Shown piece after piece: positions 16,087-24,493 of a DNA stretch of 64,000 bases. The notes beneath the pieces are model-generated. The model had not been told where the DNA came from. It was given only the letters and a program-made list of their open reading frames with translations, and ran no database searches. Both the position numbers and the translations under genes were made by a program. Source of the DNA: Accumulibacter sp003538495 (lineage in GTDB: Bacteria; Pseudomonadota; Gammaproteobacteria; Burkholderiales; Rhodocyclaceae); NCBI RefSeq assembly GCF_029255145.1, contig NZ_JAPUVQ010000113.1, positions 16,867-80,866 of the forward strand, read 5' to 3'. The first letter of the stretch is position 1. Every line of letters starts with the position of its first letter.

Positions 16087-16535
16087 GTCAACGACTGCCT
16101 CACCACCCGTGAGTCGAAACCGGGCAAGAGAGCCCAATCCTTCAACCAATGCGTGAATCTTGGTACTCAACCGGCCGCGGGATCGCCCAAGCGCTTGGTC
16201 ACCGTTTTTTTTGTGCACCCGCTGCGTGCTGGTGGGCGCGTACGATGGTGCTGTCGATAATTGCTTCCTCGAAATCGGCGTCGTCAGCCAGCTGAGCGAA
16301 GACCTGATGCCAAACGCTTCGACGCGACCATCGGCCAAAGCGTTGATAGACGCTATTCCATGGCCCGAATTCCGATGGCCGGTCTCGCCATGGACTGCCG
16401 GTCCGTGCAATCCACACGACGGCTTCAACAAGCAGACGATTGTCCGCCGCTGTTACGGCCCGGGTCGCCCTTCTTACCAGGCAACAGCGCTTCGATCCGC
16501 GAAAGCTGATCGTCTCTGAACCACATTAGTGCCAT
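16072..16535 (-). pseudogene. IS5-family (IS427-like) transposase remnant, frameshifted and truncated
   Basis: From an ATG at 16535 the product begins MALMWFRDDQLSRIEALLPG, then shifts frame after GDPGR because of one extra A. It continues as WIARTGSPWRDRPSEFG and AIIDSTIVRAHQHAAGAQ. A second shift falls at a run of eight A residues, after which GRSRGRLSTKIHALVEG follows. The first DDE aspartate is in IIDST. The coding sequence ends abruptly after RLTGG, so about half of a normal transposase, including the later catalytic residues, is missing. The A8 run could be a slippage site in a functional parent element, but the other lesions make this copy inactive. Confidence 0.8.
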
Positions 16536-16560
16536 CCTGACTCTGCCCAAAAGTCAGGAT
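16534..16560. repeat. Perfect 9-bp inverted repeat at the outer end of the IS5 remnant
   Basis: ATCCTGACT (16534-16542) and AGTCAGGAT (16552-16560) flank a 9-nt loop. It overlaps the transposase start codon. It may be part of the element's terminal structure; no T-run follows. Confidence 0.5.
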
Positions 16561-16703
16561 ATGACCAATAATCAACCGCTGTGGACAGCCAGTTTGTAAG
16601 TGCTTGATAGTGAGAAGCCGTTTAATCCATTTGTTGACAATGGCATTTGAGGGGCATGCGGAAAGTCAACACGCTCTAGGCGCCCGCGGTTTTTTGCAGC
16701 GCA

Positions 16704-16731
16704 GCACGAACGGTCCCGTCCGTGCTAGAAT
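16704..16731 (+). promoter_or_regulatory. typA -10 element preceded by an inverted repeat
   Basis: TAGAAT (16726-16731) lies 30 nt before the typA ATG. Directly upstream, GCACGAACGG and CCGTCCGTGC (16704-16725) form a 10-bp stem with one mismatch and a 2-nt loop, covering the usual spacer/-35 position. It may be a protein-binding site; no -35 hexamer is visible. Confidence 0.4.
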
Positions 16732-16761
16732 AACGGCCCTTCCTGAGAGGCTTGACCCTAA

Positions 16762-18603
16762 ATGTCCCGCGCCATCCGTAACATCGCCATCATTGCCCAC
16801 GTCGACCACGGCAAGACGACCCTGGTTGACAAGCTGCTGGTGCAGGCGGGCAGCTTCTCCGCGCACCAGCACATTACCGAACGGATGATGGATTCGAATG
16901 ACCTCGAGAAAGAGCGCGGCATCACCATCCTGGCCAAGAACCTGGCCGTCGACTATGCCGGAGTGCACATCAATATCGTCGATACCCCGGGACACGCCGA
17001 CTTCGGCGGCGAAGTCGAGCGGGTGCTGTCGATGGTCGATGGCGTCCTGCTGCTGGTCGATGCCGTTGAAGGCCCGATGCCGCAAACCCGCTTCGTCACC
17101 AGGAAGGCACTCGCTCTCGGTTTGAAGCCGATCGTCGTGGTCAACAAGATCGACCGCGATGGCGCGCGTCCGGACTGGGTGGTCGACCACACCTTCGACC
17201 TCTTCGATAAACTCGGCGCCAACGACGAGCAACTCGATTTCCCGGTAATCTATGCTTCGGCCATCAACGGCTACGCAACGCTTGATCTGGCCAGGCCTTC
17301 GCCCGACATGCGGCCGATGTTCGAGACGATTCTCAAGCACGTTCCCCCACCGCACGCCGACGAGATCGATGGTCCGCTGCAACTGCAGATTTCAGCGCTC
17401 GATTACTCGAGTTACGTTGGCCGGATCGGCATCGGCCGTCTGCAGCGGGGCCGCCTGCAACCGGCGCAACAGGTGCTGGTGATGTACGGGCAGGCGAGGG
17501 TCGACGGAACGTTCGAGCACGGCGCGCCCAAGACCGCCAAGGTCAACCAGGTGTTCGGTTTCCGCGGCATGGAACGGGTGCCGCTCAGCGAAGCGGTGGC
17601 CGGCGACATCGTTCTGGTGACCGGTATCGACGATCTGTCGATCGGCTGCACGGTCACCTCCATCGAGCAGCCCGAGGCGCTGCCGATGCTGCGCATCGAT
17701 GAACCCACTCTGAACATGACCTTTATGGTCAACAACTCGCCCTACGCCGGCACCGAGGGCAAGTTCGTCACCAGTCGGCAAATCGGTGAGCGTCTGCGCA
17801 AGGAGCTGCTGACCAATATGGCCTTGCGCGTCGAGGAGACGTCGGAGACCGACAGCTTTCTGGTTTCCGGGCGCGGCGAACTGCACCTGACGATCCTGCT
17901 CGAGACCATGCGCCGCGAAGGCTACGAACTGGCCGTCGGCCGCCCGCGGGTGATCGTCAAGGAAATCGACGGCGAGCAGTGCGAGCCGTATGAGGCGCTC
18001 ACTCTCGACGTCGAGGAATCACATCAGGGCGGAGTCATGGAAGCCCTCGGCTATCGTCGCGGTGACCTGCAGGACATGTCTTCGGACGGGCGCGGTCGCG
18101 TCCGTCTCGAATACCGGATTCCGGCGCGCGGCCTGATCGGCTTTCAGGGGGAGTTCCTCAACCTGACGCGCGGCACCGGGCTGATCAGCCATGTTTTCGA
18201 CGAGTACGCGCCACTCAAGGGCGAAATTCCGGGCCGCCGCAACGGCGTCCTGATCTCCGCCGAGCGGGGCGAAGCGGTCGCCTATGCACTGTGGAAGCTG
18301 CAGGACCGTGGGCGGATGTTCAGTAGTCCGGGCGACAGACTCTACGAGGGCATGGTGATCGGTATCCACAGCCGCGAGAATGACCTGGTGGTCAATCCGA
18401 TCAAGGGCAAGCAGCTGACCAACATCCGCTCCTCGGGTACCGACGAGGCCGTGCGTCTGGTACCGCCGGTCGCGCTGACGCTCGAGTCGGCGGTCGAATT
18501 CATCGCCGACGACGAACTGGTCGAAATCACCCCGAAGAGCATCCGCATCCGCAAGCGCCTGCTCACCGACAACGAGCGCCGACGGGCGTCGCGCGAAGGC
18601 TAG
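16762..18603 (+). CDS. typA: Translational GTPase TypA/BipA
   Basis: Ribosome-associated GTPase of the elongation-factor family, involved in stress and cold adaptation and in 50S assembly. The 613-residue protein starts MSRAIRNIAIIAHVDHGKTT (P-loop). DTPGHADFGGE (G3) is near residue 75 and NKIDRDGARP (G4) near residue 128. EF-Tu domain 2, EF-G C-terminal folds and the TypA-specific C-terminus (about residues 480-600) follow. The ATG at 16762 fits the family's usual N-terminus and a GAGAGG site lies upstream. It is a single-gene unit between mobile debris and the convergent reductase operon. Confidence 0.97.
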   Translation: MSRAIRNIAIIAHVDHGKTTLVDKLLVQAGSFSAHQHITERMMDSNDLEKERGITILAKNLAVDYAGVHINIVDTPGHADFGGEVERVLSMVDGVLLLVDAVEGPMPQTRFVTRKALALGLKPIVVVNKIDRDGARPDWVVDHTFDLFDKLGANDEQLDFPVIYASAINGYATLDLARPSPDMRPMFETILKHVPPPHADEIDGPLQLQISALDYSSYVGRIGIGRLQRGRLQPAQQVLVMYGQARVDGTFEHGAPKTAKVNQVFGFRGMERVPLSEAVAGDIVLVTGIDDLSIGCTVTSIEQPEALPMLRIDEPTLNMTFMVNNSPYAGTEGKFVTSRQIGERLRKELLTNMALRVEETSETDSFLVSGRGELHLTILLETMRREGYELAVGRPRVIVKEIDGEQCEPYEALTLDVEESHQGGVMEALGYRRGDLQDMSSDGRGRVRLEYRIPARGLIGFQGEFLNLTRGTGLISHVFDEYAPLKGEIPGRRNGVLISAERGEAVAYALWKLQDRGRMFSSPGDRLYEGMVIGIHSRENDLVVNPIKGKQLTNIRSSGTDEAVRLVPPVALTLESAVEFIADDELVEITPKSIRIRKRLLTDNERRRASREG

Positions 18604-18725
18604 CTGCTGCGGCGAGGTCGGCCGGCACGCCCGGCTCGGCTTGGCCCCATGGCGCGCACAGCGCAGGTCAGGTCAGCAATGACGCTTGCTCCGGGGCCAC
18701 CGTTGCGCCTCCCACAGCCTCCACG

Positions 18726-19844
18726 CTATCGCGGTCGCAAACTTTCCAGGTAATAGCCCAGCACCTGCTCAAGGTACTGCTCGGGTGCCGGTACAGCGAG
18801 CCCGGCGGCGGACAGCAATTCCTGCGTACGATGATTGGCGAAGGTCTGTTCGGTGGCCAGATAGTCGAGGAAGACCGGCAGCGTCCTGACCGCACGCCTG
18901 GCATCAGCCGGCATCAACAGGCTGGCTGCACTGATGATTGCGCTGAACACACCGGTTGGCAGCTTGATCAGCGGTGGCACGCGGCGCCCGGCCTCGGCAA
19001 AAGCGCGCCGAACACGTTCGCGCAGCGGGTCAAGCGCCAGCGCCAGCGCTGGTCCCGAACACGAATGGATGATCCGGCCAGTGCTGGCCGCTGCCGTGCT
19101 CGACCAGGCGATAGCCTTGGCGACGTAGTCCGCAGGGACAATATCGAGTCGCGCGACACCAAGATCCGGGGACATTCCGAACGTGCGCCTGCCAGACAAG
19201 AACTCGCACAAATGGTAAAAGACCTGAAAATGGATGATCCGGCCATCGCTCCCGTTGCCAACGACCATGCTCGGCCGATGCACGGTCAGCGGCAGACCTC
19301 GTTCGAGTTCGACGCGGACGACCTCCTCGGCTTCAGCCTTGGCCTGCTCATAGGTGTTGTGAAAGTTCCGGGGTGCGGTCAGCCATTCTTCCGGCACCTT
19401 CCCATGCGTGCGCCCACCGACGCCGACGGTGCTGACGAACTCGACTTTCTCGAGACGCGCACAACCGTGCGCCAGCGCGATGATGTGGCGAGCCGAATCG
19501 ACCGAAGAGTGGCGAGCCTGCTCGATCGGCAGGTTCATCCGCACATTGCCCGCCGAGTGAATGATGTGCGTGCTAGTGGCGGCAAGCTGCCGATATTCGA
19601 TGGCGTCCAGAGCAAAGGCCGGGCGCGTCACGTCGCCGCGCAGAACCCGTACCCGCTGGCGTGCGGCAGCCTCGGCGGGACCCATCTGCCAGAAGCCGTA
19701 GAGCGACTCCAGGCGCCCGGCCAGTTCGCCGAGCGACGCTGCCCGCAGCAGCAAGGTGACTTGCGTCTCGGGATCCAGCAGCAGTATCGGGACCAGGGAG
19801 CTGCCGATCGCTCCGGTGGCGCCGGTAATGAAGTAATTCTTCAT
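18726..19844 (-). CDS. Extended-SDR thioester reductase (NAD_binding_4, fatty acyl-CoA reductase-like)
   Basis: A 372-residue reductase of the type that releases aldehydes or alcohols from acyl thioesters. GATGAIGSSL (residues 8-17) binds NAD(P)H. STVGVGG supplies the catalytic Ser region and YEQAK near residue 178 the YxxxK pair. The start at 19844 overlaps the end of the acyl ligase gene by 4 bp (ATGA), so the two are translationally coupled. Earlier in-frame starts lie within the ligase. Together they resemble the adenylation and reductase parts of a carboxylic acid reductase, but no carrier-protein domain or gene is visible. Substrate unknown. Confidence 0.82.
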   Translation of the reverse strand: MKNYFITGATGAIGSSLVPILLLDPETQVTLLLRAASLGELAGRLESLYGFWQMGPAEAAARQRVRVLRGDVTRPAFALDAIEYRQLAATSTHIIHSAGNVRMNLPIEQARHSSVDSARHIIALAHGCARLEKVEFVSTVGVGGRTHGKVPEEWLTAPRNFHNTYEQAKAEAEEVVRVELERGLPLTVHRPSMVVGNGSDGRIIHFQVFYHLCEFLSGRRTFGMSPDLGVARLDIVPADYVAKAIAWSSTAAASTGRIIHSCSGPALALALDPLRERVRRAFAEAGRRVPPLIKLPTGVFSAIISAASLLMPADARRAVRTLPVFLDYLATEQTFANHRTQELLSAAGLAVPAPEQYLEQVLGYYLESLRPR

Positions 19845-21700
19845 GAACTGCAATAGCAAGTCAGTGCGTCCGCGCTCCAGGCTGTGAAGGCGGTGCCGTG
19901 AGCGGCATCGAGGTGGGCAAAGAGCTCGGCCAAGGCAACCTCGTGCTTGGCTGCGATGGCCTGCCGGCGCAGTTTCATGTTGGCCGTTATTTCGCCGCCG
20001 GAGACGGTCAGCGCCTGCGCCGTAATCAGCAATCCTGCCGGGCGCTGGTAGGCTGGAAGAGACCCGCTGGCGTCGGCAAGCTGCCGTCGCAGGCTCTGGA
20101 ACGACTCCGCAACGCCCGCCTGCCACACCACCTCGCTGACCACCAGCAAGACCACGGGCTGCGGGCGACTAGCGCCGAAGGCCACCACGTGCTCCACTTG
20201 CGACACCTGCTGCAGCTGACTCTCGATGCCGGCGGGAGCAATGCGACGCCCGGTCGAGGTCTTGAAAATATCGCTCTTGCGACCAATCAGGGTAATGAAG
20301 CCGTCGGCATCGACAATCGCGAGGTCTCCAGTTGCCAGGTAGCCATCGGCATCCAGGGTGGCCGGACCGCAAGCACTCGGCTCGCCAAGATAGCTGGAGA
20401 ACACTCCGGGGCCGCGCACCAGCAGTTCGCCGTCGTCGGCCAGACGCACCTCGCTGCCGGGAAGGGGCTTGCCGACGCTGCCGAAACGAAAGCTGTCGGG
20501 TCGATTGAGGCACACCGGGATGATGTTTTCGCTGATCCCGTAGGCTTCGAGGATCGGCAAGCCGATCGCGTGAAAGCGTTCGAGCAGCCACAGCGGCATC
20601 GGCGCCGAGCCGCTGACCATGAACTGCAGATCGCGGCCGAGCACCTTGCGCAGCTTGCCGAGGGCCAGCCAGTGGGCGGCCAGAAACTGCAGGCGGGAAG
20701 CGATTCCGAGCCGGTGCCCGGCTCGCGTTGCCGCGGCTCGCCGGTCACCGACCCGCCACGCCCAGTGCACCACTTTCTGTTGCCAGGCCGGCTGCTGCGC
20801 GACGACCTGCTCGATACCCACGTACAGCTTCTCGAAAAACCGCGGAACACCGATGAACAGAGCCGGTTCGATACGCCTGACGTAGTTCATCACCTCGCGC
20901 GGGTCAGCCACGTAATAGGTTTGCGCGCCACGACCGATCGCGCTCAGATTGATCATTCGCTGGAAGAGATTCGATAGCGGCAGCCAGCACGCCAGACGAC
21001 TGCCCTCGCCGACCTGCGCGTAAGCGGAGAGAATCGCCGCGGCGGCGAGACACATCTGCCGATGGCTATACGCGATACCCTTGGGTTCACCGGTCGTTCC
21101 GGAGGTAAAGATGATCGTTGCCGGAGCGTCGGCCTGCGCCTGATTCCAGTCTCCGCCGGAGTTCGTTTCAGCGAGAAGCTCTTCGAGTGGCACAACGCCC
21201 TCTACCCCGGCGGCATCGAAGCAGACGACGAAATCGAGCCCTCGCCGAAACGCATCGCCAAGCCGATCAAGCTGAGAAGGGTGCGCCAGCACCAGACCCG
21301 CGAAGTTGCAGCGGCGAGCTATCTCGCCAATGTGCGCGTCAACTGCATAGGGGTCGAGGCCGACGGCAACACCGCCCGCGGCCAGGATCCCGAGTTGGGC
21401 GAAGTCCCACTCGCGGCAACTCGGCGCCATGATGCCAACCCTTGCGCCAGCGGACACGCCGAGCTTCCGGAAACCATTGCTGAGGGTGGCCACCGCCTGG
21501 CGGTAGCCACTCCAGGTGGTGCCCAGCCACTCCCCGCCGGCTGACGAAACCTGGAACAGAGCAGGGTCGTCTGGAGTCAGCAGACTGCGGGCAAGCAGCA
21601 TCCCGGGTACCGTCCAACCGCTGCTTTCCATCGACACGTCACCGGCCGGCACGCGGCTCACGCCAATCTTGCCGCCCGTTGGTCGCTCTGACGGTTGCAC
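19841..21700 (-). CDS. AMP-forming acyl-CoA/acyl-acid ligase (ANL superfamily)
   Basis: Activates a carboxylic acid as its adenylate and probably transfers it to a thiol. The 619-residue sequence has the P-loop TIIFTSGTTGEPKG near residue 195, AYGISENII (A5-like) near residue 395, TGDLAIVD (A7-like) and GRKSDIFKTSTGRRIAP (hinge) near residue 480. Overall it looks like a long-chain acyl-CoA synthetase. The GTG start at 21700 lies 9 bp after the amidotransferase stop; an internal ATG at 21631 is an alternative with a weaker ribosome-binding site. The reductase gene follows with a 4-bp overlap. Chain length and acceptor (CoA or a carrier protein) cannot be read from sequence. Confidence 0.85.
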   Translation of the reverse strand: MQPSERPTGGKIGVSRVPAGDVSMESSGWTVPGMLLARSLLTPDDPALFQVSSAGGEWLGTTWSGYRQAVATLSNGFRKLGVSAGARVGIMAPSCREWDFAQLGILAAGGVAVGLDPYAVDAHIGEIARRCNFAGLVLAHPSQLDRLGDAFRRGLDFVVCFDAAGVEGVVPLEELLAETNSGGDWNQAQADAPATIIFTSGTTGEPKGIAYSHRQMCLAAAAILSAYAQVGEGSRLACWLPLSNLFQRMINLSAIGRGAQTYYVADPREVMNYVRRIEPALFIGVPRFFEKLYVGIEQVVAQQPAWQQKVVHWAWRVGDRRAAATRAGHRLGIASRLQFLAAHWLALGKLRKVLGRDLQFMVSGSAPMPLWLLERFHAIGLPILEAYGISENIIPVCLNRPDSFRFGSVGKPLPGSEVRLADDGELLVRGPGVFSSYLGEPSACGPATLDADGYLATGDLAIVDADGFITLIGRKSDIFKTSTGRRIAPAGIESQLQQVSQVEHVVAFGASRPQPVVLLVVSEVVWQAGVAESFQSLRRQLADASGSLPAYQRPAGLLITAQALTVSGGEITANMKLRRQAIAAKHEVALAELFAHLDAAHGTAFTAWSADALTCYCSS

Positions 21701-21709
21701 AGCAGCCGC

Positions 21710-22792
21710 CTATCGCTGCTCGACGACCGGATCGTAGGCGCCTCGGCACCGGTTGATGCACAGATCGTCGGCAGTCAGGCCAAGCCAGGCCATGCTCCGG
21801 GTTACTTCCTTTCCCGGACCGAGCCGCTTGCGGATCAAGAAGTCGACCACCGGGCCCATGACCCGCCAGTAATTGCGGTTGGCCTTGCCGTGCCGGATCA
21901 AACTGGAAAACTCCGGAGCGTACGGGTTGTAGCCAAAGGTGCGCAGATCGGAATACATCAGCAACCAGTTGATCGGGTAGTTGCTGTGAATCGGGTTGGC
22001 ATGCCTGCTCGATGCCACCAGGCCAAGATCGACCACTTTGCGCATGATTTCCTCCTGATTGTACGGCCAGGCGTGGAATGGAGCGAGGTAGCGCGGCACC
22101 TGCGTTCCCGCAGGGTGGCTCCTGGGGTTGTAGAAGCGGGCAAGATCCTCGGCGCTAAACTCGCCGCAGCTTGCCAGTTCCGGCGGCGTCCAGTCGGTCT
22201 CGCAGAGCAGCTGCCGCGAAAACTCGTAGAGCATGCGCTCCGGCTCCGGTTGGCCGGGGGAGTATCCTGCCAGCACCAGCGGGATGCCTTTGGCGATCGC
22301 CAGCTTGATCGCGTCGCCCTCGAAGAGAGGCGCATAAACGTACGACAGCGTGTAAACCGCACCGCGTTCCTCCTGGTTGCGCAGCAGATAGCGGAAAATC
22401 TTCTTGTAGAACTCGGGTGCGGGCGAATAGCTGACGTGGTCGATATTCAACTTGCCCAGGGCACGCCTGATGTTATCCCAGGCCAGCGCCGGAATGTTGA
22501 TGTCGACCGTGAACGCCAGTACCTTGAGCTTGAGCTCGACGGCCAACCGGTAGAGGAGGAAGACGCTGTCCTTGCCGCCGCTGAGCGGCACCAGGCAATC
22601 GTACTCACCCTGCCCTCGACACTCGGCCAGGGCCTTCTCGAAATCAGCCTCGTAGGCTCGTCGGGCGTCTTCCGCCCTGGCGGCCTCCGCGGCCAGCGAC
22701 ACGTCGTCGCGGCATAGGTTGCAGATGCCGTCTGCTGACAGCGACACGCCTGGAACGCGATCGGGCACCAGACACTTGGTGCATCTTTGCAT
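21710..22792 (-). CDS. PP-loop N-acetyl sugar amidotransferase-like protein (WbpG/PseA type)
   Basis: A 360-residue PP-loop ATP pyrophosphatase. Near the N-terminus two CX2C pairs (CTKC at residues 4-7, CNLC at 24-27) can form a zinc ribbon; the PP-loop itself is PLSGGKDS near residue 65. Characterised relatives (WbpG, PseA) use ammonia to convert an N-acetyl group on a nucleotide sugar to an acetamidino group for O-antigen or flagellin glycans. The ATG at 22792 has GGAGATGG upstream. It is the first gene of a three-gene unit with the acyl ligase (9 bp gap) and reductase. No partner HisH/HisF-like glutaminase (WbpG normally works with them) is nearby, so the family reaction may not apply. Confidence 0.8.
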   Translation of the reverse strand: MQRCTKCLVPDRVPGVSLSADGICNLCRDDVSLAAEAARAEDARRAYEADFEKALAECRGQGEYDCLVPLSGGKDSVFLLYRLAVELKLKVLAFTVDINIPALAWDNIRRALGKLNIDHVSYSPAPEFYKKIFRYLLRNQEERGAVYTLSYVYAPLFEGDAIKLAIAKGIPLVLAGYSPGQPEPERMLYEFSRQLLCETDWTPPELASCGEFSAEDLARFYNPRSHPAGTQVPRYLAPFHAWPYNQEEIMRKVVDLGLVASSRHANPIHSNYPINWLLMYSDLRTFGYNPYAPEFSSLIRHGKANRNYWRVMGPVVDFLIRKRLGPGKEVTRSMAWLGLTADDLCINRCRGAYDPVVEQR

Positions 22793-23357
22793 TTCACCAT
22801 CTCCACGCACCGGGTGAACGCTGAACGGGAGCGCATGCCGTGTTTGGCCCACCCCTTTCCCACAGCAAGAGGTCTTGGTTGGCTGCAGCTTCCAGATTGG
22901 CCCAGCCAGTTCGAAAAACGCTTGCGACCCACTGCCATCAACGTCAATCGTTCACGACCGCGCAAGAGGCCGCGGAGTCTGGTGGCCACCCAGGCACCGG
23001 GCAAACGCCTTTTCTTGCCACACCCCGGGCGCCGATACGACCAATGCCAGCAGCAACGTCTGTTCAGTAGCGAGCCGGCAATTACCATCCCCGGCCATTC
23101 AGTTCCGGATTACAGGATAGCCCCGCGCAGCCTCGGCTCAAGATGCCGCCAGAGGATGCGGAGGCAGCCTGGCCGGCGGTTGAAGCGGTTGAGTCCGGCG
23201 CTGGCCGAGCCTGCCAGCGTAGGAGTGCCGAATAATCGGGGAAGACGGCGGAATTGTCCATACCATCGTCGACTTCGCCATCGATCGAGGAAGCCGGCGA
23301 GACGAAGCGGGGCTACGCCGCGCAATGGCCCGATCGCCCGGGCTCGTGCGTCCCGTC
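22793..23357. other. Intergenic region upstream of the amidotransferase operon
   Basis: 565 bp with no convincing frame on either strand. It separates the amidotransferase operon from the same-strand acpH gene. I found no clear sigma-54 or sigma-70 promoter, no repeat and no RNA gene. It may hold a long leader or a decayed gene. Confidence 0.5.
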
Positions 23358-23963
23358 TCAGCTGCCGCCCTCGATTTCTCGCCGGAACTGCTCGGAAAAA
23401 GCGACCGCTGCTGGAAAGAAATCGAGGAAATCGCGCTCGAAATGCGGATAAGCGCTGCTCAGTTCGCTGCCGGCGCCCGCCAGGCTGTTGCGGCGGCTGA
23501 TGCGGTGCGCTGCGATCTGGTCGAGGGCACGGCCTGCCGCCGCCAGCTCCCGATAGCCGGCGAGCCAGTCCTCCTGGCGCATTCGCGGCAGCATCTGCGC
23601 CAGGCGATCGGGCAACGGCGATCGCTGCGCGAGCAGCGCGTACACGCCAGCCGTAAAGGATTCGAGCGGCTGCTCGGAAAAACGAGCCCAGTGCACGGCA
23701 AGAAAGTGGTCGTAGAAGACGTCGATGATGACGCCGCTGTAGCGGCGGCGCTCGACGCTGATTCGCTGCCGGCTCCGGCAGAAGACAGCGTGGGCGTCGG
23801 CAAAGCTGTCGATCCGCCGGTGCAGGGCAAGGCCGCGCTGCAGTGCTGCGCTGAGCCCAGGCGGCGCTGGCCGCAGCGGCCCCTTGACGAAATCGCCGAG
23901 CAGGGCACCCAGGCGGTAGTCGTCATCGGGGCCGGCGAGCAGCGCGTGCGCCAGGTAGTTCAC
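23358..23963 (-). CDS. acpH: Acyl carrier protein phosphodiesterase
   Basis: Removes the 4'-phosphopantetheine group from holo-ACP. The 201-residue protein begins MNYLAHALLAG and has the GDFVKG, HRRIDSFAD and DVFYDHFLA motifs of the AcpH/HD-like family, whose His and Asp residues bind Mn2+. Length is as in E. coli AcpH (193 aa). It overlaps the DUF3301 gene by 4 bp (ATGA), so the two are coupled. The acyl-ligase operon lies 565 bp downstream on the same strand; whether the carrier-protein link is meaningful is unknown. Confidence 0.9.
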   Translation of the reverse strand: MNYLAHALLAGPDDDYRLGALLGDFVKGPLRPAPPGLSAALQRGLALHRRIDSFADAHAVFCRSRQRISVERRRYSGVIIDVFYDHFLAVHWARFSEQPLESFTAGVYALLAQRSPLPDRLAQMLPRMRQEDWLAGYRELAAAGRALDQIAAHRISRRNSLAGAGSELSSAYPHFERDFLDFFPAAVAFSEQFRREIEGGS

Positions 23964-24337
23964 GACGGCAGACGCGGAAACTGCCGACGCTCCGGCTCAC
24001 ACTCGCTCGCGACCAGGCGCAACGCAGACCCGGGCACACGCGGCAAGTGCAACAGCAGCAACTCGCTGCCCAGCAGCGTGATCTGGCCGTTGCGCCGATT
24101 GTCGCCGGTGTCGCTGTACTCGAAACGATAGACGCGACGCAGCCGCAAGCGGCCCTCGTCGTCGCGGGCAGGACGCAGCGACGCCAGCGCCACGGTGTCG
24201 TCGAGCAGTTGCAGCTGGTCGGCATCACACGCCGCGCGTACCGCGCGAATGCCCGCCTCTCGTGCCCTGAAACTATCCAGCCAGAGCCAGCCGGCGGCCA
24301 GCATGCCGAGCAGGCTGAGGGTTTCCATCCACGGCAT
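23960..24337 (-). CDS. DUF3301 family membrane-anchored protein
   Basis: A 125-residue protein with one N-terminal helix (about residues 4-22) followed by the DUF3301 pattern: FRAREAGIRAVRAAC, QLLDDTVAL, GRLRLRRVYRFEYS and ITLLG. Family function is unknown. The ATG at 24337 (MPWMETL) was preferred because AGGCGG lies upstream; METL nine bases later is equally possible. The open frame to 24391 is less likely. It faces away from the tolC-type gene, about 156 bp apart. Confidence 0.75.
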   Translation of the reverse strand: MPWMETLSLLGMLAAGWLWLDSFRAREAGIRAVRAACDADQLQLLDDTVALASLRPARDDEGRLRLRRVYRFEYSDTGDNRRNGQITLLGSELLLLHLPRVPGSALRLVASECEPERRQFPRLPS

Positions 24338-24479
24338 CGCGAGCGTTACCGCCTGGGCCGCGCGCGCAGGCCCGACAGCGCACGCTGGCAAGAGCTCGCG
24401 AAATCGATCTTCTTCCGGGCCACTGCGAATACTCCCGAGTAGGTGAGTCGCTGATCGGCGCGATCGCCACCAGCTTGGC

Positions 24480-24485
24480 TATACT
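24480..24485 (+). promoter_or_regulatory. -10 element 8 nt before the tolC-type ATG (leaderless mRNA?)
   Basis: TATACT ends 8 nt before the ATG at 24494, so transcription would start within about two bases of the start codon. No Shine-Dalgarno is visible. The -35 region is weak. Confidence 0.4.
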
Positions 24486-24493
24486 AGCGAAAA

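Noticed and set aside
18604..18725. Possible terminator between typA and the reductase gene
   Set aside because: The gap is GC-rich with short complementary words, but no stem followed by a T-run is present.
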